From the NCBI RefSeq assembly GCF_003236295.1, contig NZ_POTW01000037.1, positions 1 through 54,541 of the forward strand: 54,541 nucleotides of DNA. Reading direction: 5' to 3'. Shown piece by piece: positions 43,520-52,409 of this stretch. The notes beneath the pieces were generated by a model. The model worked only from the letters and a program-made list of their open reading frames with translations. It was not told where the DNA came from and searched no databases. The position numbers and the translations under genes were made by a program. Each line of letters opens with the position of its first letter. The first letter of the stretch is position 1. This DNA is from Jiangella anatolica (GTDB lineage: Bacteria > Actinomycetota > Actinomycetes > Jiangellales > Jiangellaceae).

Positions 43520-44353
43520 TCAGGAGGTCTCGAGGCCGGCCCACGAGGCTCGCGTCGGCGTCGACGCCCGGCCCTCGGGGCAGTGCTGCACGTAGTCGCA
43601 CCAGCCGCACAGTGACGACGGCCGCGGCGGGAACCGGGTGTCACCGGTGTCGCCGGCCTTGAACGCCGCGTCGGCCTCGGCGCACTCGGCGGCGATGCCG
43701 TCGGCGCGGTCGAGGTGCCGGGCGAGGGTGCGATCGTCGTGCTCCCACACCGCGACGGAGCCGGACGGCAGGTGGTGCAGCTCGACCCGCCGGCACGGCG
43801 TGCGCAGCGTGCGGGCGGCGGCCGCGGCGTAGACCGCCAGCGCCAGCGACGCGCGGGCGTCGTCGGTGGTGAGCACGTGCCGGCCGGTCTTGTAGTCGAC
43901 GATGACCAGCTCGTCGCCGCGCTGGTCGACGCGGTCGATGCGGCCGGTCAGCGACGTGCCGCCGTGGATGAGGCCGACGGTGCGCTCCACGCCGCGCGGC
44001 TCGTCGTCGGGGTCGAGCTTGCCTGCATACCCCGTCACCATCTCGCGGGCCCGGACCCGCCACAGGTCGGCCTGCTCGGCGTCGCGGAAGCCCTCGGACG
44101 TCCAGTACTCGTCGACCATGGCGCCGGCCTTGAACGGCGTGCGCGCCTCGCGCGGCAGCCGCCACCAGCCGGCCAGCGCGTTGTGCACGACCGCGCCCAG
44201 CGTGTTGTGCGCCCACGGCGGCCCCTTGGGCGGCGGCGGCCGGTCGAGGTAGGTGAAGCGGTAGCGACGGGGGCAGTCGAGCCAGGTGTTCAGCCTGGTC
44301 GGCGTGGCGCTGTACAACCGCCGCGGCATGCCGTCGAGGATGGGCTGGCTCAT
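43520..44353 (-). CDS. RecB-family PD-(D/E)XK exonuclease with Fe-S cysteines
   Basis: This 277-residue stand-alone nuclease has H57, D140 (TGRIDRVD), D153 and K155 (VIVDYKTG) forming the active site. Four cysteines, C27 and C249-x2-C-x5-C258, form a Cas4/AddB-like iron-sulfur clamp. It is common in actinobacteria, where it is annotated as RecB family exonuclease; its repair role is not established. The start ATG at 44353 begins SQPILDGMPRRLYSATPTR after the Met. The frame is open further upstream, but this is the natural start. It lies 34 nt downstream of the MarC gene on the same strand. Confidence 0.9.
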   Translation of the reverse strand: MSQPILDGMPRRLYSATPTRLNTWLDCPRRYRFTYLDRPPPPKGPPWAHNTLGAVVHNALAGWWRLPREARTPFKAGAMVDEYWTSEGFRDAEQADLWRVRAREMVTGYAGKLDPDDEPRGVERTVGLIHGGTSLTGRIDRVDQRGDELVIVDYKTGRHVLTTDDARASLALAVYAAAAARTLRTPCRRVELHHLPSGSVAVWEHDDRTLARHLDRADGIAAECAEADAAFKAGDTGDTRFPPRPSSLCGWCDYVQHCPEGRASTPTRASWAGLETS

Positions 44354-44387
44354 GCGGCCATTCTCCCCGCCGGCACCGACAGGGTCC

Positions 44388-44993
44388 TCACCCCGCGCCG
44401 TCGATGAAGGCACGGACGGAGTCGGCGATCAACTGGACGGCGATGGCCGAGAGCAGCAGGCCGGCGATCCGGGTCACCAGCAGGATGCCGGACTCCCTCA
44501 GCACCCGCAGCAGCACCACGCTGAACCGCATCGACGCCCAGATCGACAGCAGCACCACCACGATGCCCAGCCCCAGCGCGAGGTAGTCCCAGCCGCCGTC
44601 GGAGTCCTGCACGAACACCATCGTCGCGACGATCGCGCCGGGCCCGGCCAGCAGCGGCGTGCCGAGCGGCACCATCGCGACGTTGCCCGCCGACGCCGTG
44701 TCCGGCTGATCCGCCTTGCCGGTCAGTAACTCCAGCGCGACCAGCAGCAACAGCAGCCCGCCGGCGCCCTGCAGCGCGGGCAGGCTGATGTGCATGTAGT
44801 CGAGGATCGTGCGGCCGAACAGCGCGAAGATGGTGATGACGAAGCCGGCCACCGCGACCGCCTGCCAGGCCGCCCGGGTCCGCTCGGCCGGGCGCCGGTT
44901 GCCGGTCAGCGCGAGGAACACCGGCACCGTGCCCGGCGGGTCCATGATCACGAACAGCGTGACGACGACCTCGCCGAACAGCTGCCAGTTCAT
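44388..44993 (-). CDS. MarC family integral membrane protein
   Basis: This 201-residue protein has about six transmembrane helices. MarC signatures include TLFVIMDPPGTVPVFLALTG at the N-terminus and MVPLGTPLLAGPGAI in the middle. Transport substrate and role are unknown; the name comes from the mar locus, but no resistance role is established. ATG 44993. It is flanked by the PHP and RecB-like genes in the same direction, an arrangement also found in other actinobacteria. Confidence 0.92.
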   Translation of the reverse strand: MNWQLFGEVVVTLFVIMDPPGTVPVFLALTGNRRPAERTRAAWQAVAVAGFVITIFALFGRTILDYMHISLPALQGAGGLLLLLVALELLTGKADQPDTASAGNVAMVPLGTPLLAGPGAIVATMVFVQDSDGGWDYLALGLGIVVVLLSIWASMRFSVVLLRVLRESGILLVTRIAGLLLSAIAVQLIADSVRAFIDGAG

Positions 44994-45026
44994 CGGGGCT
45001 CCGCGGGCTCGTGGGTCGCGGCGGGG

Positions 45027-45875
45027 TCAGTGCCCGCCGGCCAGCGATCGTAGCCGCTCCCACTCCTCCGGCGCCGTCGTGTTGACACCCAGCTCGTGGT
45101 CGAGCTTGCCGGTGCCGTGGTAGTCGCTGGAGCCGGTGACGACCAGGTCCAGCTCCTGGGCGAGCCGGCGCAGCGTGCGCCGGCTGGCGTCGTCGTGGTC
45201 CTGGTGGTCGACCTCGATGCCGTCCAGGCCGGCCTCGCGCAGCGCCTCGATGGACGACGGCGTCAGCGCGCGGCGGGCGCCCTCGCGGCCCCACGGATGG
45301 GCGAGCACGCACACCCCGCCGGCCGCGTGCACCAGGTGGATGGCCTCGTCGATCGGCGGCGCGTACTTCGCCGCCCAGCCGGGCCGGCCCTGGCCGAGCC
45401 ACCAGGCGAACGCCTCCTCGCGGTCGCGCACGTAGCCCTTCGCGATCATCGCGTCGGCGACGTGCGGACGGCCGACGGTGGCGGCGTCGGGCGAGTGGGC
45501 CAGGATGTCGGCGACGTCCATCGGCAGCCCGGCGGCGGTCAGCGCGGCGGCGATGCGGGCCAGCCGGGTGCGCCGGTCGTGCCGGACCCGGCCGAGCTCC
45601 TCGGCCAGCGGCTCGTACGCCGGGTCGACGAGGTAGGCCAGCAGGTGCACGCCGTGGCCGCGCAGCTCCGTCGAGATCTCCGCGCCCGGCACCACGTCGA
45701 CGCCGGCCTCGTCGCCGGCCGCGAGCGCCGCCGTCCAGCCGTCGAACGTGTCGTGGTCGGTCAGCGCGACGGTGTCGAGGCCGACCTTCTTGGCCCGCCG
45801 GACGACGTCCTCCGGGCGGTCGGTGCCGTCGGAGACGCTGCTGTGCGTGTGCAGATCGATGCGCAACCGGGGCAC
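45027..45875 (-). CDS. PHP-domain phosphoesterase
   Basis: This 282-residue PHP protein has the metal motif H9-T-H11 (DLHTHSSVSDG), D40-H-D42 (ALTDHDT), later AHPWG and a C-terminal SSDYHG with the last Asp and His ligands. Relatives include 3',5'-nucleoside bisphosphate phosphatases (YciV type) and other trinuclear phosphoesterases; the exact substrate is not readable. The start is GTG 45875. Confidence 0.9.
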   Translation of the reverse strand: MPRLRIDLHTHSSVSDGTDRPEDVVRRAKKVGLDTVALTDHDTFDGWTAALAAGDEAGVDVVPGAEISTELRGHGVHLLAYLVDPAYEPLAEELGRVRHDRRTRLARIAAALTAAGLPMDVADILAHSPDAATVGRPHVADAMIAKGYVRDREEAFAWWLGQGRPGWAAKYAPPIDEAIHLVHAAGGVCVLAHPWGREGARRALTPSSIEALREAGLDGIEVDHQDHDDASRRTLRRLAQELDLVVTGSSDYHGTGKLDHELGVNTTAPEEWERLRSLAGGH

Positions 45876-45905
45876 CCTCGATGTGATCGCTGGACTGCCG
45901 ATACC

Positions 45906-46547
45906 TCAGTGATCGTAGCCCGGTACCAGCCAGGGCGGGGGCGTTCCGTAGGGCAAGAGATCGGCCTCGTGGCCGAGATCACGTAGATCGACGATCTCGA
46001 CGTCCTCCAGCAGCAACACGCCGGCGGTCTGCGGGTAGAGGATCGCCCAGAGCCAGCTGCCACCCCAGTGCCCGACGTAGACGGCCCGGTCGGCCGGCCC
46101 CTCGACGAACCACAGCGGCACCGTGCGGCCCTCGACCTGCACCTTGGCCGTCGGCTCGCCCTCGACCGCCTTGCCGGGATCGGCGCCCTCCAGCCCGGCC
46201 AGCCCGGCGCCGAGCCCGACACCCTGCTCCTCGGCCACGAGCAGGAAGTCGCCCGGGCCGCCGAGCGGGTTCGGCCCGCTGATCCCGACCCCGCTGGCCC
46301 GCACGCCGCTCGCGTCGTCGCCGGCGTGGATGACGGCGCCGACGACCCAGCCGCGCGGCAGCGGCCACGGCAGCCACAGCGGCACGTGCGAGTCGCGGGC
46401 CAGCTGGTGCACCAGCGCCGCGCTCGGCGTCGTCACCGGGGCCAGCGGGTACACCTCGCCGTGCAGGTCGCAGACCCACCGGCTGGACCAGGCGCCGGGT
46501 GGACGCGCGGGCGCGCCGCAGCGCGGACAGCTTCGTTCGCCTCTCAC
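45906..46547 (-). CDS. DUF6758-like conserved actinobacterial protein
   Basis: This 213-residue protein has an N-terminal zinc-ribbon-like pattern (C7-P-R-C10 and C26-x2-H29) and then WLPWPLPRGW, SGPNPLGGPGDFLLVAEE and LWAILYP, which I recognise as the DUF6758 pattern. No function is established. GTG 46547. It lies 30 nt upstream of the PHP gene, so the two are probably one transcript, as commonly seen in streptomycetes. Confidence 0.8.
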   Translation of the reverse strand: MRGERSCPRCGAPARPPGAWSSRWVCDLHGEVYPLAPVTTPSAALVHQLARDSHVPLWLPWPLPRGWVVGAVIHAGDDASGVRASGVGISGPNPLGGPGDFLLVAEEQGVGLGAGLAGLEGADPGKAVEGEPTAKVQVEGRTVPLWFVEGPADRAVYVGHWGGSWLWAILYPQTAGVLLLEDVEIVDLRDLGHEADLLPYGTPPPWLVPGYDH

Positions 46548-46587
46548 CCAGACGACGCTGACGGTTCACGGCCCGCCGCGTCAAGCG

Positions 46588-46610
46588 CCTGACCGTCTTG
46601 TCCGGTCAGG
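46588..46610 (-). terminator. Hairpin at the end of the histidine phosphatase gene
   Basis: CCTGACCG (46588-46595) pairs with CGGTCAGG (46603-46610) around a 7-nt loop. It overlaps the stop codon of the minus-strand phosphatase gene at 46606-46608. Confidence 0.55.
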
Positions 46611-47205
46611 GGGCGTTCCAGCGGCCGATCGCCGGGTTCTCGCGTTCCCAGCCGAGGACGGACACCGTCGCGGTGTCCAGGCGCAGGTGCGCGCCGGCGG
46701 CGACCGACGAGCCGATCCAGCGCGCGCCGACCGCCCGCAGGATGTGGCCGTGCGCGAACACCAGGACCCGCTCCCCCGGCGCCGATCGCAGCCGCTCGAT
46801 CAGCCGGTCCACCCGCGCCTCGACCTCGGCCGGCCGCTCGCCGCCGGGCGCGCCGTCGGTCCACAGCGACCAGTCCGCGTCGGTCTCGCGGATCGTCGCG
46901 GTGGTGATGCCCTCGTACTCGCCGTAGTCCCACTCGCGCAGGTCGTCGTCGATCTCGGCGTCGGCGAAGCCGGCCAGCTCGGCCGTCACCCGGGCCCGTT
47001 TGCGCGGGCTGGACAGCACCAGGTCGAAGGTCGTGCCGGCCAGCTTGGCCGCCAGCGTCCGGGCCGCCTCCTCGCCCACCGGCGTCAGCGGCAGGTCCGT
47101 GCGGCTGGTGTGCTTGCCGTCGCGGCTCCACTCGGTCTGGCCGTGCCGGACCAGCCAGATCTCGGGCCGGTGAGTCTGCGGGTGCGGCTGCTGGAACGTC
47201 GCCAT
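46606..47205 (-). CDS. Histidine phosphatase family protein (phosphoglycerate-mutase-like)
   Basis: This 199-residue protein has the RHG motif at R20-H21-G22 (WLVRHGQTEWS), the REWDYGEYEG acid segment and the second His in VFAHGHILRAVG. It is a broad phosphatase-type enzyme of the branch with small acyl or sugar phosphates as substrates; the specific role is unknown. ATG 47205 is about 7 nt after a minus-strand TAGCGT box, so it may be leaderless. It is divergent from corA across 43 nt. Confidence 0.92.
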   Translation of the reverse strand: MATFQQPHPQTHRPEIWLVRHGQTEWSRDGKHTSRTDLPLTPVGEEAARTLAAKLAGTTFDLVLSSPRKRARVTAELAGFADAEIDDDLREWDYGEYEGITTATIRETDADWSLWTDGAPGGERPAEVEARVDRLIERLRSAPGERVLVFAHGHILRAVGARWIGSSVAAGAHLRLDTATVSVLGWERENPAIGRWNAP

Positions 47206-47248
47206 GCTGGTAACGCTAGCGGGGGAAGCGGCGCGGCGAGGAGGAACC

Positions 47249-48211
47249 GTGACGGTGAGCGACTGGGCGTTCTACCGCGATGGACAGCGGCAGGACGCGG
47301 ACTACGACGCGGCCATCGCGGCGGCCCGGGACCGCCAGGGGTTCGTGTGGATCCGGCTGCACGAGCCGGCCGCCGACGACCTGCACCGCGTCGCCGCCGA
47401 CGTCGGACTGCACCCGCTGGCCGTCGACGACGCGCTGGACCAGCGGCAGGGCACCAAGATCGGCCACTACGACGGCCTGGTCTACCTGGTGCTGCGCCGC
47501 GTCCGCTACGACGGCGGGGTGCGCGACGCGGGCCGGCTGACGGTGCTGGCCACGGCGGAGGTCGTCGTGACCGTGAGCGAGGGCGACCCGGATCCCGTCG
47601 CGGTCATCGCCGAGCGGCTGGAGGCGCGACCCAAGCTGCTCGGCCACGGCCCGGCCGCCCTGCTCTACGTCGCCGCCGACGCCACCGTCGACGAGTACAC
47701 CGCGACCGCCGAGACGTTCGAGGCCGATCTCACCGACATCGAGGCGGCCGTGTTCGACGACGCCAGCGGCAACCAGGCCGGCCGGATCTACCACGCCAAG
47801 CGGGAGCTGCTGAAGCTGCAGCGGGCGATCGCGCCGCTCGGCACGCCGGTCCGGTCGCTGTCGCAGCACCTGCCGGACCTCATCCCGGCGAAGGTCCAGA
47901 CCTACTTCCGCGGCGTCGCCGACCACGTCGACCGGCTGCACGCGCAGCTGGGCGGCTACGACGAGATCATCGGCTCGATGCTGCAGGCGAACCTCGCGCA
48001 GCTGTCGGTTGCCCAGAACAACGACATGCGCAAGATCACCTCGTGGGCGGCCATCATCGCGGTGCCGACGGCCATCGCCGGCATCTACGGCATGAACTTC
48101 CGCGACATGCCCGAGTTGCGCTGGTCGTTCGGCTACCCGGGCGTGATGCTGCTGATGGCGGCGCTGTGCTGGATGCTGTACGTGAACTTCAAGCGCCGGG
48201 GTTGGCTCTAG
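47249..48211 (+). CDS. corA: CorA-like Mg2+/Co2+ transporter
   Basis: This 320-residue protein has a large N-terminal cytoplasmic domain and two C-terminal transmembrane helices. The selectivity motif GMN is at 281-283 (IYGMNFRDMPELRW). The first helix precedes it (SWAAIIAVPTAIAGIYG), and the second is FGYPGVMLLMAALCWMLYV. Family pentamers move Mg2+ and other divalent cations. GTG 47249 follows a perfect AGGAGG at 4 nt. Its TAG stop overlaps the convergent stop of the stress protein in the palindrome CTAG. Confidence 0.93.
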   Translation: MTVSDWAFYRDGQRQDADYDAAIAAARDRQGFVWIRLHEPAADDLHRVAADVGLHPLAVDDALDQRQGTKIGHYDGLVYLVLRRVRYDGGVRDAGRLTVLATAEVVVTVSEGDPDPVAVIAERLEARPKLLGHGPAALLYVAADATVDEYTATAETFEADLTDIEAAVFDDASGNQAGRIYHAKRELLKLQRAIAPLGTPVRSLSQHLPDLIPAKVQTYFRGVADHVDRLHAQLGGYDEIIGSMLQANLAQLSVAQNNDMRKITSWAAIIAVPTAIAGIYGMNFRDMPELRWSFGYPGVMLLMAALCWMLYVNFKRRGWL

Positions 48212-48693
48212 GACACCGTCCCGGTGCCGGTCTGCAGCGAGAGCTTGGCCAGCTGGTTGCGCGCCTCGTCGGCGTGCTGGTGCTGGCAGAAGATCTCGTA
48301 CCGGCTGGCCACGGTGACGCTCTGCGACGTGAAGTCGCGCCGCCCGCCGGTGAACCAGTAGCCGACCAGCCCGAAGATCATGAAGAAGATGGCGCCCCAG
48401 AGCACGCTGAGCAGGATGATCGCCAGCCAGCCCTCGTCGGTGAACAGGCCGAGCAGCAGACCGATGAGCAGACCGAACCAGGCGCCCGTCGCCAGGCCGC
48501 CGAGCGCCGCCTTGCCCCACGTCAGCCGGCCGGTGACGCGCTCGACCTGGCGGAGGTCGCTGCCGACGATGGCCAGGTTCTCGACCGGGAACTTCTGGTC
48601 GGAGAGGAAGTCGACCGCCTTCTGCGCTGCGGGGTAGTCGTCGTACGTGGCGACGACGATGCCGGTCGGGAGACCGGGAACAGGACTCACCAT
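48208..48693 (-). CDS. General stress protein 17M-like (YflT) membrane protein
   Basis: This 161-residue protein has an N-terminal YflT-type domain (TGIVVATYDDYPAAQKAVDFL, then FPVENLAIVGSDLRQVERVTG), two hydrophobic segments at about 64-112 and a short C-terminal region resembling a SPOR-like strand. Function is unknown beyond stress association in Bacillus relatives. ATG 48693 has AGGAGG upstream. Its stop overlaps that of corA by 4 nt. Confidence 0.87.
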   Translation of the reverse strand: MVSPVPGLPTGIVVATYDDYPAAQKAVDFLSDQKFPVENLAIVGSDLRQVERVTGRLTWGKAALGGLATGAWFGLLIGLLLGLFTDEGWLAIILLSVLWGAIFFMIFGLVGYWFTGGRRDFTSQSVTVASRYEIFCQHQHADEARNQLAKLSLQTGTGTVS

Positions 48694-48811
48694 GACGCAC
48701 CTCCTAGAGGCCGACAGTACCGGTGCGAACGATCAACAGGCGGCTCATTCGCGCACGACATGGCCGGAACGTCGCTGCTGAGCGCGCCGATTCGCCGGGC
48801 TACGATGAGGC

Positions 48812-49465
48812 GTGATGGCTCAGGACCGCCAGGAACGGACGCTGCGGACCGATGCGGCACGCAACCGCGAGCGGGTCCTGGCCGCCGCACGAGAGGTGTT
48901 CGCCGAGCGCGGCCTCGACGTGCCGATGGCGGAGATCGCCGACCGCGCCGGCGTCGGCGTCGGCACGCTGTACCGGCGGTTCGCCGGCCGCGACGAGATC
49001 GTCTCCGCCGTCTTCGCCGCCGACCTGCGGGCCTACGCCGACACCGCCGAGGAGGCGTTGTCCGATCCCGACCCCTGGCGGGCGTTGTCCGGCCTGCTCT
49101 ACCGGATCTGCGAGTGGCAGGCGTCGGACCAGGGCTTCAGCGACGTCCTGCTCACCCCGCTGCCGCAGGCGCCTGAGGTGGACCGTCAGCGCGACCGGTT
49201 CTACTTCGCGATCCTGGACCTGGTCCAGCGGGCGAGGGCGGCCGGCGAGCTCCGCGACGACGTGACGGCCGACGACGGCATCGTCCTGCTCATCGCGAAC
49301 GCCGCGCTGCTGGCCGCGACCCGCGACGTCGCCCCCGACGCCTGGCGGCGACCGGCGAAGCTGATGATCTCGGCCTTCCGCTCCACCAACACCGATCCGA
49401 TGCCGCCGGCTCCCGGCAACGAGGTGGTCCACGAGATCCTGCGGCGGCTGAGCTCAGCCCGGTGA
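48812..49465 (+). CDS. TetR-family transcriptional regulator
   Basis: This 217-residue protein has the TetR helix-turn-helix at about 38-58 (VPMAEIADRAGVGVGTLYRR) and a helical C-terminal domain. Start GTG 48812 or ATG 48815 follows TACGAT (48801-48806) by only 5-8 nt, so it is probably leaderless. A 9-bp inverted repeat at 49479-49512 lies just after it, in front of the RidA gene, and is a good operator candidate for this protein. Confidence 0.92.
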   Translation: MMAQDRQERTLRTDAARNRERVLAAAREVFAERGLDVPMAEIADRAGVGVGTLYRRFAGRDEIVSAVFAADLRAYADTAEEALSDPDPWRALSGLLYRICEWQASDQGFSDVLLTPLPQAPEVDRQRDRFYFAILDLVQRARAAGELRDDVTADDGIVLLIANAALLAATRDVAPDAWRRPAKLMISAFRSTNTDPMPPAPGNEVVHEILRRLSSAR

Positions 49466-49478
49466 AGTGGAATGCCTC

Positions 49479-49512
49479 CGTCCGCTTGTGCTAGCGTCCA
49501 GCTAAGCGGACG
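49479..49512. promoter_or_regulatory. Inverted repeat and promoter before the RidA-like gene
   Basis: CGTCCGCTT (49479-49487) is the exact reverse complement of AAGCGGACG (49504-49512), spacing 16. A TAGCGT -10 (49492-49497) with TGGAAT (49468-49473) as -35 lies within or beside it. The repeat would let a TetR dimer block the promoter. Confidence 0.6.
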
Positions 49513-49562
49513 ACGAGATTCCGCATAGCTGCGTCGGCCGATCCGGCCGGGAGGAGACATCG

Positions 49563-49970
49563 ATGTCCACTAGCCGCACCGTGATCGCTCCTTGGCCGGG
49601 CGACGAGAACCTCGCGTTCCTCCAAGGAGGCGTCGAGGTGTCCGCGACCCGCACGCTCTACCTGTCCGGCCAGGCAGCACTGGCCGACGGGAGGGTCCTG
49701 CACGAGGGGGACCTGCGCGCTCAGGTCATGACCTCGCTGGACCGCACCCAGACCGCTCTCGATGCGGCCGGGTACACCTGGGCCGACGTCGTTCGCTTCA
49801 ACTGGTACCTGCGCGCCGACCAGCTCGAGGCCTTCCTCACCGAGGTGCAGCCGGCGTTCAAGCAGCGTCTCGACGCGGCCGGGTGTCGCGCGCCCGGCGT
49901 GCTGCTGGGCGTCGCCAGTCTCGCGCTGCCCGGCATGTTGTGCGAGTTCGAGGCGACGGCGGCGCGCTGA
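49563..49970 (+). CDS. RidA/YjgF family protein
   Basis: This 135-residue protein is of the RidA superfamily, which includes imine/enamine deaminases. The family strand TLYLSGQAAL and the C-terminal GCRAPGVLLGVASLALPG are clear. Arg109 occupies the position of the substrate-binding Arg of RidA, and E128 is near the usual acid. It may be a deaminase of the wider family. ATG 49563 follows GGAGGAG. A 98-nt gap with an operator-like repeat separates it from the tetR gene, and the two are probably functionally linked. Confidence 0.87.
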   Translation: MSTSRTVIAPWPGDENLAFLQGGVEVSATRTLYLSGQAALADGRVLHEGDLRAQVMTSLDRTQTALDAAGYTWADVVRFNWYLRADQLEAFLTEVQPAFKQRLDAAGCRAPGVLLGVASLALPGMLCEFEATAAR

Positions 49971-49982
49971 CCGAGGGCAGGG

Positions 49983-50489
49983 CTAGGCCGTCGCCGCGAC
50001 CAGCCAGTCGGGCAGCTCGGCGGCCGCGGTGACGCCGAGGGCGAGCACCAGCGCGCGGTGCGCCTTGGGCTCGAACGGCTCGACGAGCAGGGACATGCCC
50101 GCCTCGACCGGGGTGCGGTCGGCCTTGAGCTGGTTGCACGACACGCAGGCCGCGACGGTGTTCAGCCAGCTGCGCTGGGCGCCGCCGCGGGAGGTGGGCA
50201 CGATGTGGTCGATGGAGTTGGCCCGGCCGGCACAGTAGGCGCAGCGGCGCCCGTCGCGCTCGAGGACGCCGCTGCGCGACCACGGGACCTTGCGCCGGTA
50301 CGGCACCCGGACGAACCGGAGCAGCCGCACGACCAGCGGCGTCGGCAGCTCACGGGTGGCCGAGCGGATGAGCTTCTCGGTGTCGGCGTGCTCGACGACG
50401 GCCTTCTCGGTGAGGATCAGGATGACGGCGCGGCGGACCGAGACGACGGCCAGCGGTTCGTAGGAGGCGTTCAGAACGAGTGTGTTCAC
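49983..50489 (-). CDS. HNH endonuclease family protein
   Basis: This 168-residue protein is a widespread actinobacterial HNH protein: N-terminal TLVLNASYEPLAVVSVRRAV, then the HNH domain with zinc ligands C83-x2-C86 and C115-x2-C118, D94-H95 (SIDHIVPTSRGG), N110 and N119. A nuclease role is expected; the biological target is unknown. An upstream GTG (50498) is only 1 nt from the AAGGAGG, so GTG 50489 at 10 nt is preferred. The frame ends 12 nt from the RidA stop, convergent. Confidence 0.9.
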   Translation of the reverse strand: MNTLVLNASYEPLAVVSVRRAVILILTEKAVVEHADTEKLIRSATRELPTPLVVRLLRFVRVPYRRKVPWSRSGVLERDGRRCAYCAGRANSIDHIVPTSRGGAQRSWLNTVAACVSCNQLKADRTPVEAGMSLLVEPFEPKAHRALVLALGVTAAAELPDWLVAATA

Positions 50490-50649
50490 AGCGCACACGC
50501 CTCCTTCCCGAGCCCACGTCAGGGCTCGCCGCTCTGACTCTAGTGTGGCCTATTCACTCGGTAGGGAACGTAACGGCAAAATCTGGACCAATCGCCGGGC
50601 CCGCCCGCACGCGCGGACCCGCCTCTACAGTGCATCGACGCCGCCGCGT

Positions 50650-51381
50650 TCACAACGGTTTTTCCGGCTGGTCCAGGTCGAGCCGCGGCAGCGACTCACC
50701 GGAGACGGAGCGCCACACGTCGGTGACGCGGTCCTGGATGACCTCGACGACGTCGCGCAGCGGCAGGCCGGTGAACTCGTCGGGCAGGATCGGCTTGCCC
50801 ACCCGCAGCTTGATGGTGGGACGGCGGACGATGGAGGTGAGCGCGCCGCCGAGGCTGCGCGCGATGGACCCGGAGCCGATGCGCCGGGCGTCGTGGTGGG
50901 CCACCGGGATGACCGGCGCCTTCGCGTCGGCGGCCAGCCGGCCGATGCCGAAGCGGAACCGCCGCGGCGAGCCGTCCTCGGTGGCGGAGACGTCGCCCTC
51001 GGGGTAGATGCCGACGACCTCGCCGCGGTCGAGCGCGTCGTGTGCGGCCTTGAGCGCGGCGGCGCCGGCCTGCCGGCCGCCGACCTCGATCATGCCGGCC
51101 TGACGCGCCAGCGGGCCGATGAACGGGTTCGCGAACACCAGCGACGACGCCATGAACCGCACGTGGCCGTGGGTGACGCCGCAGCCCTCGCGGTTGCACG
51201 GGACGCTCGGGTGCAGTCCGGCGCGGTGCAGCGTGGCCAGCACCGGCGGCACGTCGCAGATGGTGGTGTGGTTGACGGCCACGATGGCCGGGCCGCGAAA
51301 GGGCAGCACCGCGAGGCCGTCGGGCTCGACACTGCCGAACAGTCTGGTCAGGCCGACGGCGACCTTACCCACCACCTCCAC
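50650..51381 (-). CDS. PlsC-type 1-acylglycerol-3-phosphate acyltransferase family protein
   Basis: This protein of about 243 residues has the acyltransferase motif NH38-TTIC-D43, the FMASS block, the YPEG motif at 126-129 and the PVIPVA strand. These enzymes acylate lysophosphatidate or similar lipids at the membrane. An insert PCNREGCGVTHGHVRF lies between motifs I and II. Start is uncertain: GTG 51381 or the in-frame GTG at 51375 or 51372, with GGAGG inside the overlap. The 150-nt region to the HNH gene holds promoter-like sequence but no gene. Confidence 0.88.
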   Translation of the reverse strand: MEVVGKVAVGLTRLFGSVEPDGLAVLPFRGPAIVAVNHTTICDVPPVLATLHRAGLHPSVPCNREGCGVTHGHVRFMASSLVFANPFIGPLARQAGMIEVGGRQAGAAALKAAHDALDRGEVVGIYPEGDVSATEDGSPRRFRFGIGRLAADAKAPVIPVAHHDARRIGSGSIARSLGGALTSIVRRPTIKLRVGKPILPDEFTGLPLRDVVEVIQDRVTDVWRSVSGESLPRLDLDQPEKPL

Positions 51382-51429
51382 GTACCGAAGATTAACCCAT
51401 CGGCCCGGCAGCCCGGTGACGGCGCGGCG

Positions 51430-52194
51430 TCAGGGCGTCGGGGTGGCCGTCGGGACCGGGATCTTGGTGAGGTCGACGACGGCCTCGGGGGCCGGCGGCG
51501 TGACCGCGACCTCCGTCCCGTAGTCGCTGAACGTGATGACGCCTGCGCCGGCCGAGGCGCCCTTCTCCTCCAGCCGTAGCGGCAGCGGCTCGCCGGACGC
51601 GGCGACCCACAGCGTGCCACCGGTCTCGGGGAACAGCAGGCCGATCGCCGGCCGGCCGTCGACCTCCTGGATCGGGGTGAGCGCGTCGGGGTCGTCGGCG
51701 CCGAGCACCGCGGCGGCGAAGGCGGCGCCGTCGGCGAAGATGGCGAAGCTCGAGGCGGCCTCGGGCGAGATGAGGAGCCACTTTCCGGCCAGCGTGGTGC
51801 CGACGTCGGCGCCGACGGACGCGGCCAGCGACTCGTCGCCGGTGACGTACACCGCTCCCGGCGTCGCGACCAGCTGCACGGCGTTCTCCGAGCCGACCGA
51901 CCCGACCGAGCCGACGCCGTCCTTGAACGCGATGTCGATGGTGTTGCCGCTCACCGTGGTGCCGGTGACGCGGTACGAGCCGGTCGCCTGCATGGCGGCC
52001 AGCGATTGCTCCAGCACCTCGGCGGGCGCGAGCTCGTCGATGCCGTTGGGCGCCTGGGTCAGCCCCTCCTCGACGCTGATCTGCGCCAGGGGCGAGACCG
52101 ACGGATGTTCCGGCCCAGATGTACACGCCGTCAACGCGACGGTCACAAGGGCGGCGGAACCGGCTGCAGCCAGTCGGCGAACGACCAGTTGCAT
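51430..52194 (-). CDS. LppX/LprG-like putative lipoprotein
   Basis: This 254-residue lipoprotein has a lipobox ALTAC with Cys24. The mature domain has the beta-rich LolA/LppX-type pattern: YRVTGTTVSGNTIDIAFKDG, VYVTGDESLAASVG and LWVAASGEPLPLRLEE, which is typical of actinobacterial LppX/LprAFG proteins that carry lipids. The C-terminal tail is Pro/Thr rich. ATG 52194. Ligand is unknown. Confidence 0.75.
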   Translation of the reverse strand: MQLVVRRLAAAGSAALVTVALTACTSGPEHPSVSPLAQISVEEGLTQAPNGIDELAPAEVLEQSLAAMQATGSYRVTGTTVSGNTIDIAFKDGVGSVGSVGSENAVQLVATPGAVYVTGDESLAASVGADVGTTLAGKWLLISPEAASSFAIFADGAAFAAAVLGADDPDALTPIQEVDGRPAIGLLFPETGGTLWVAASGEPLPLRLEEKGASAGAGVITFSDYGTEVAVTPPAPEAVVDLTKIPVPTATPTP

Positions 52195-52409
52195 GTGCGC
52201 CTGACCTCTTCGTTTCCATCGTCGGCTCGGGTGCGAGCACGAGGCGTTCCGGCCGGAGCGCCTGATGGAGCATACCCACGCCCCGGCCCGGCCGTCACCA
52301 AAACGTGACCTGGCCGGTCCCGCCGGCCCGCCCGTTCCGGACGTTACCGCTGATCATCGCGGGTGCGAACAAAGGGTGTAATCTCGTTCACGCGACAACT
52401 GAATACCCA
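52195..52409. promoter_or_regulatory. Divergent intergenic region with probable ykoE promoter
   Basis: The gap holds the lipoprotein promoter on the left. On the right, TAATCT (52379-52384) after TG is a good -10 for the riboswitch RNA, but no convincing -35 is visible. No gene is seen. Confidence 0.4.
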
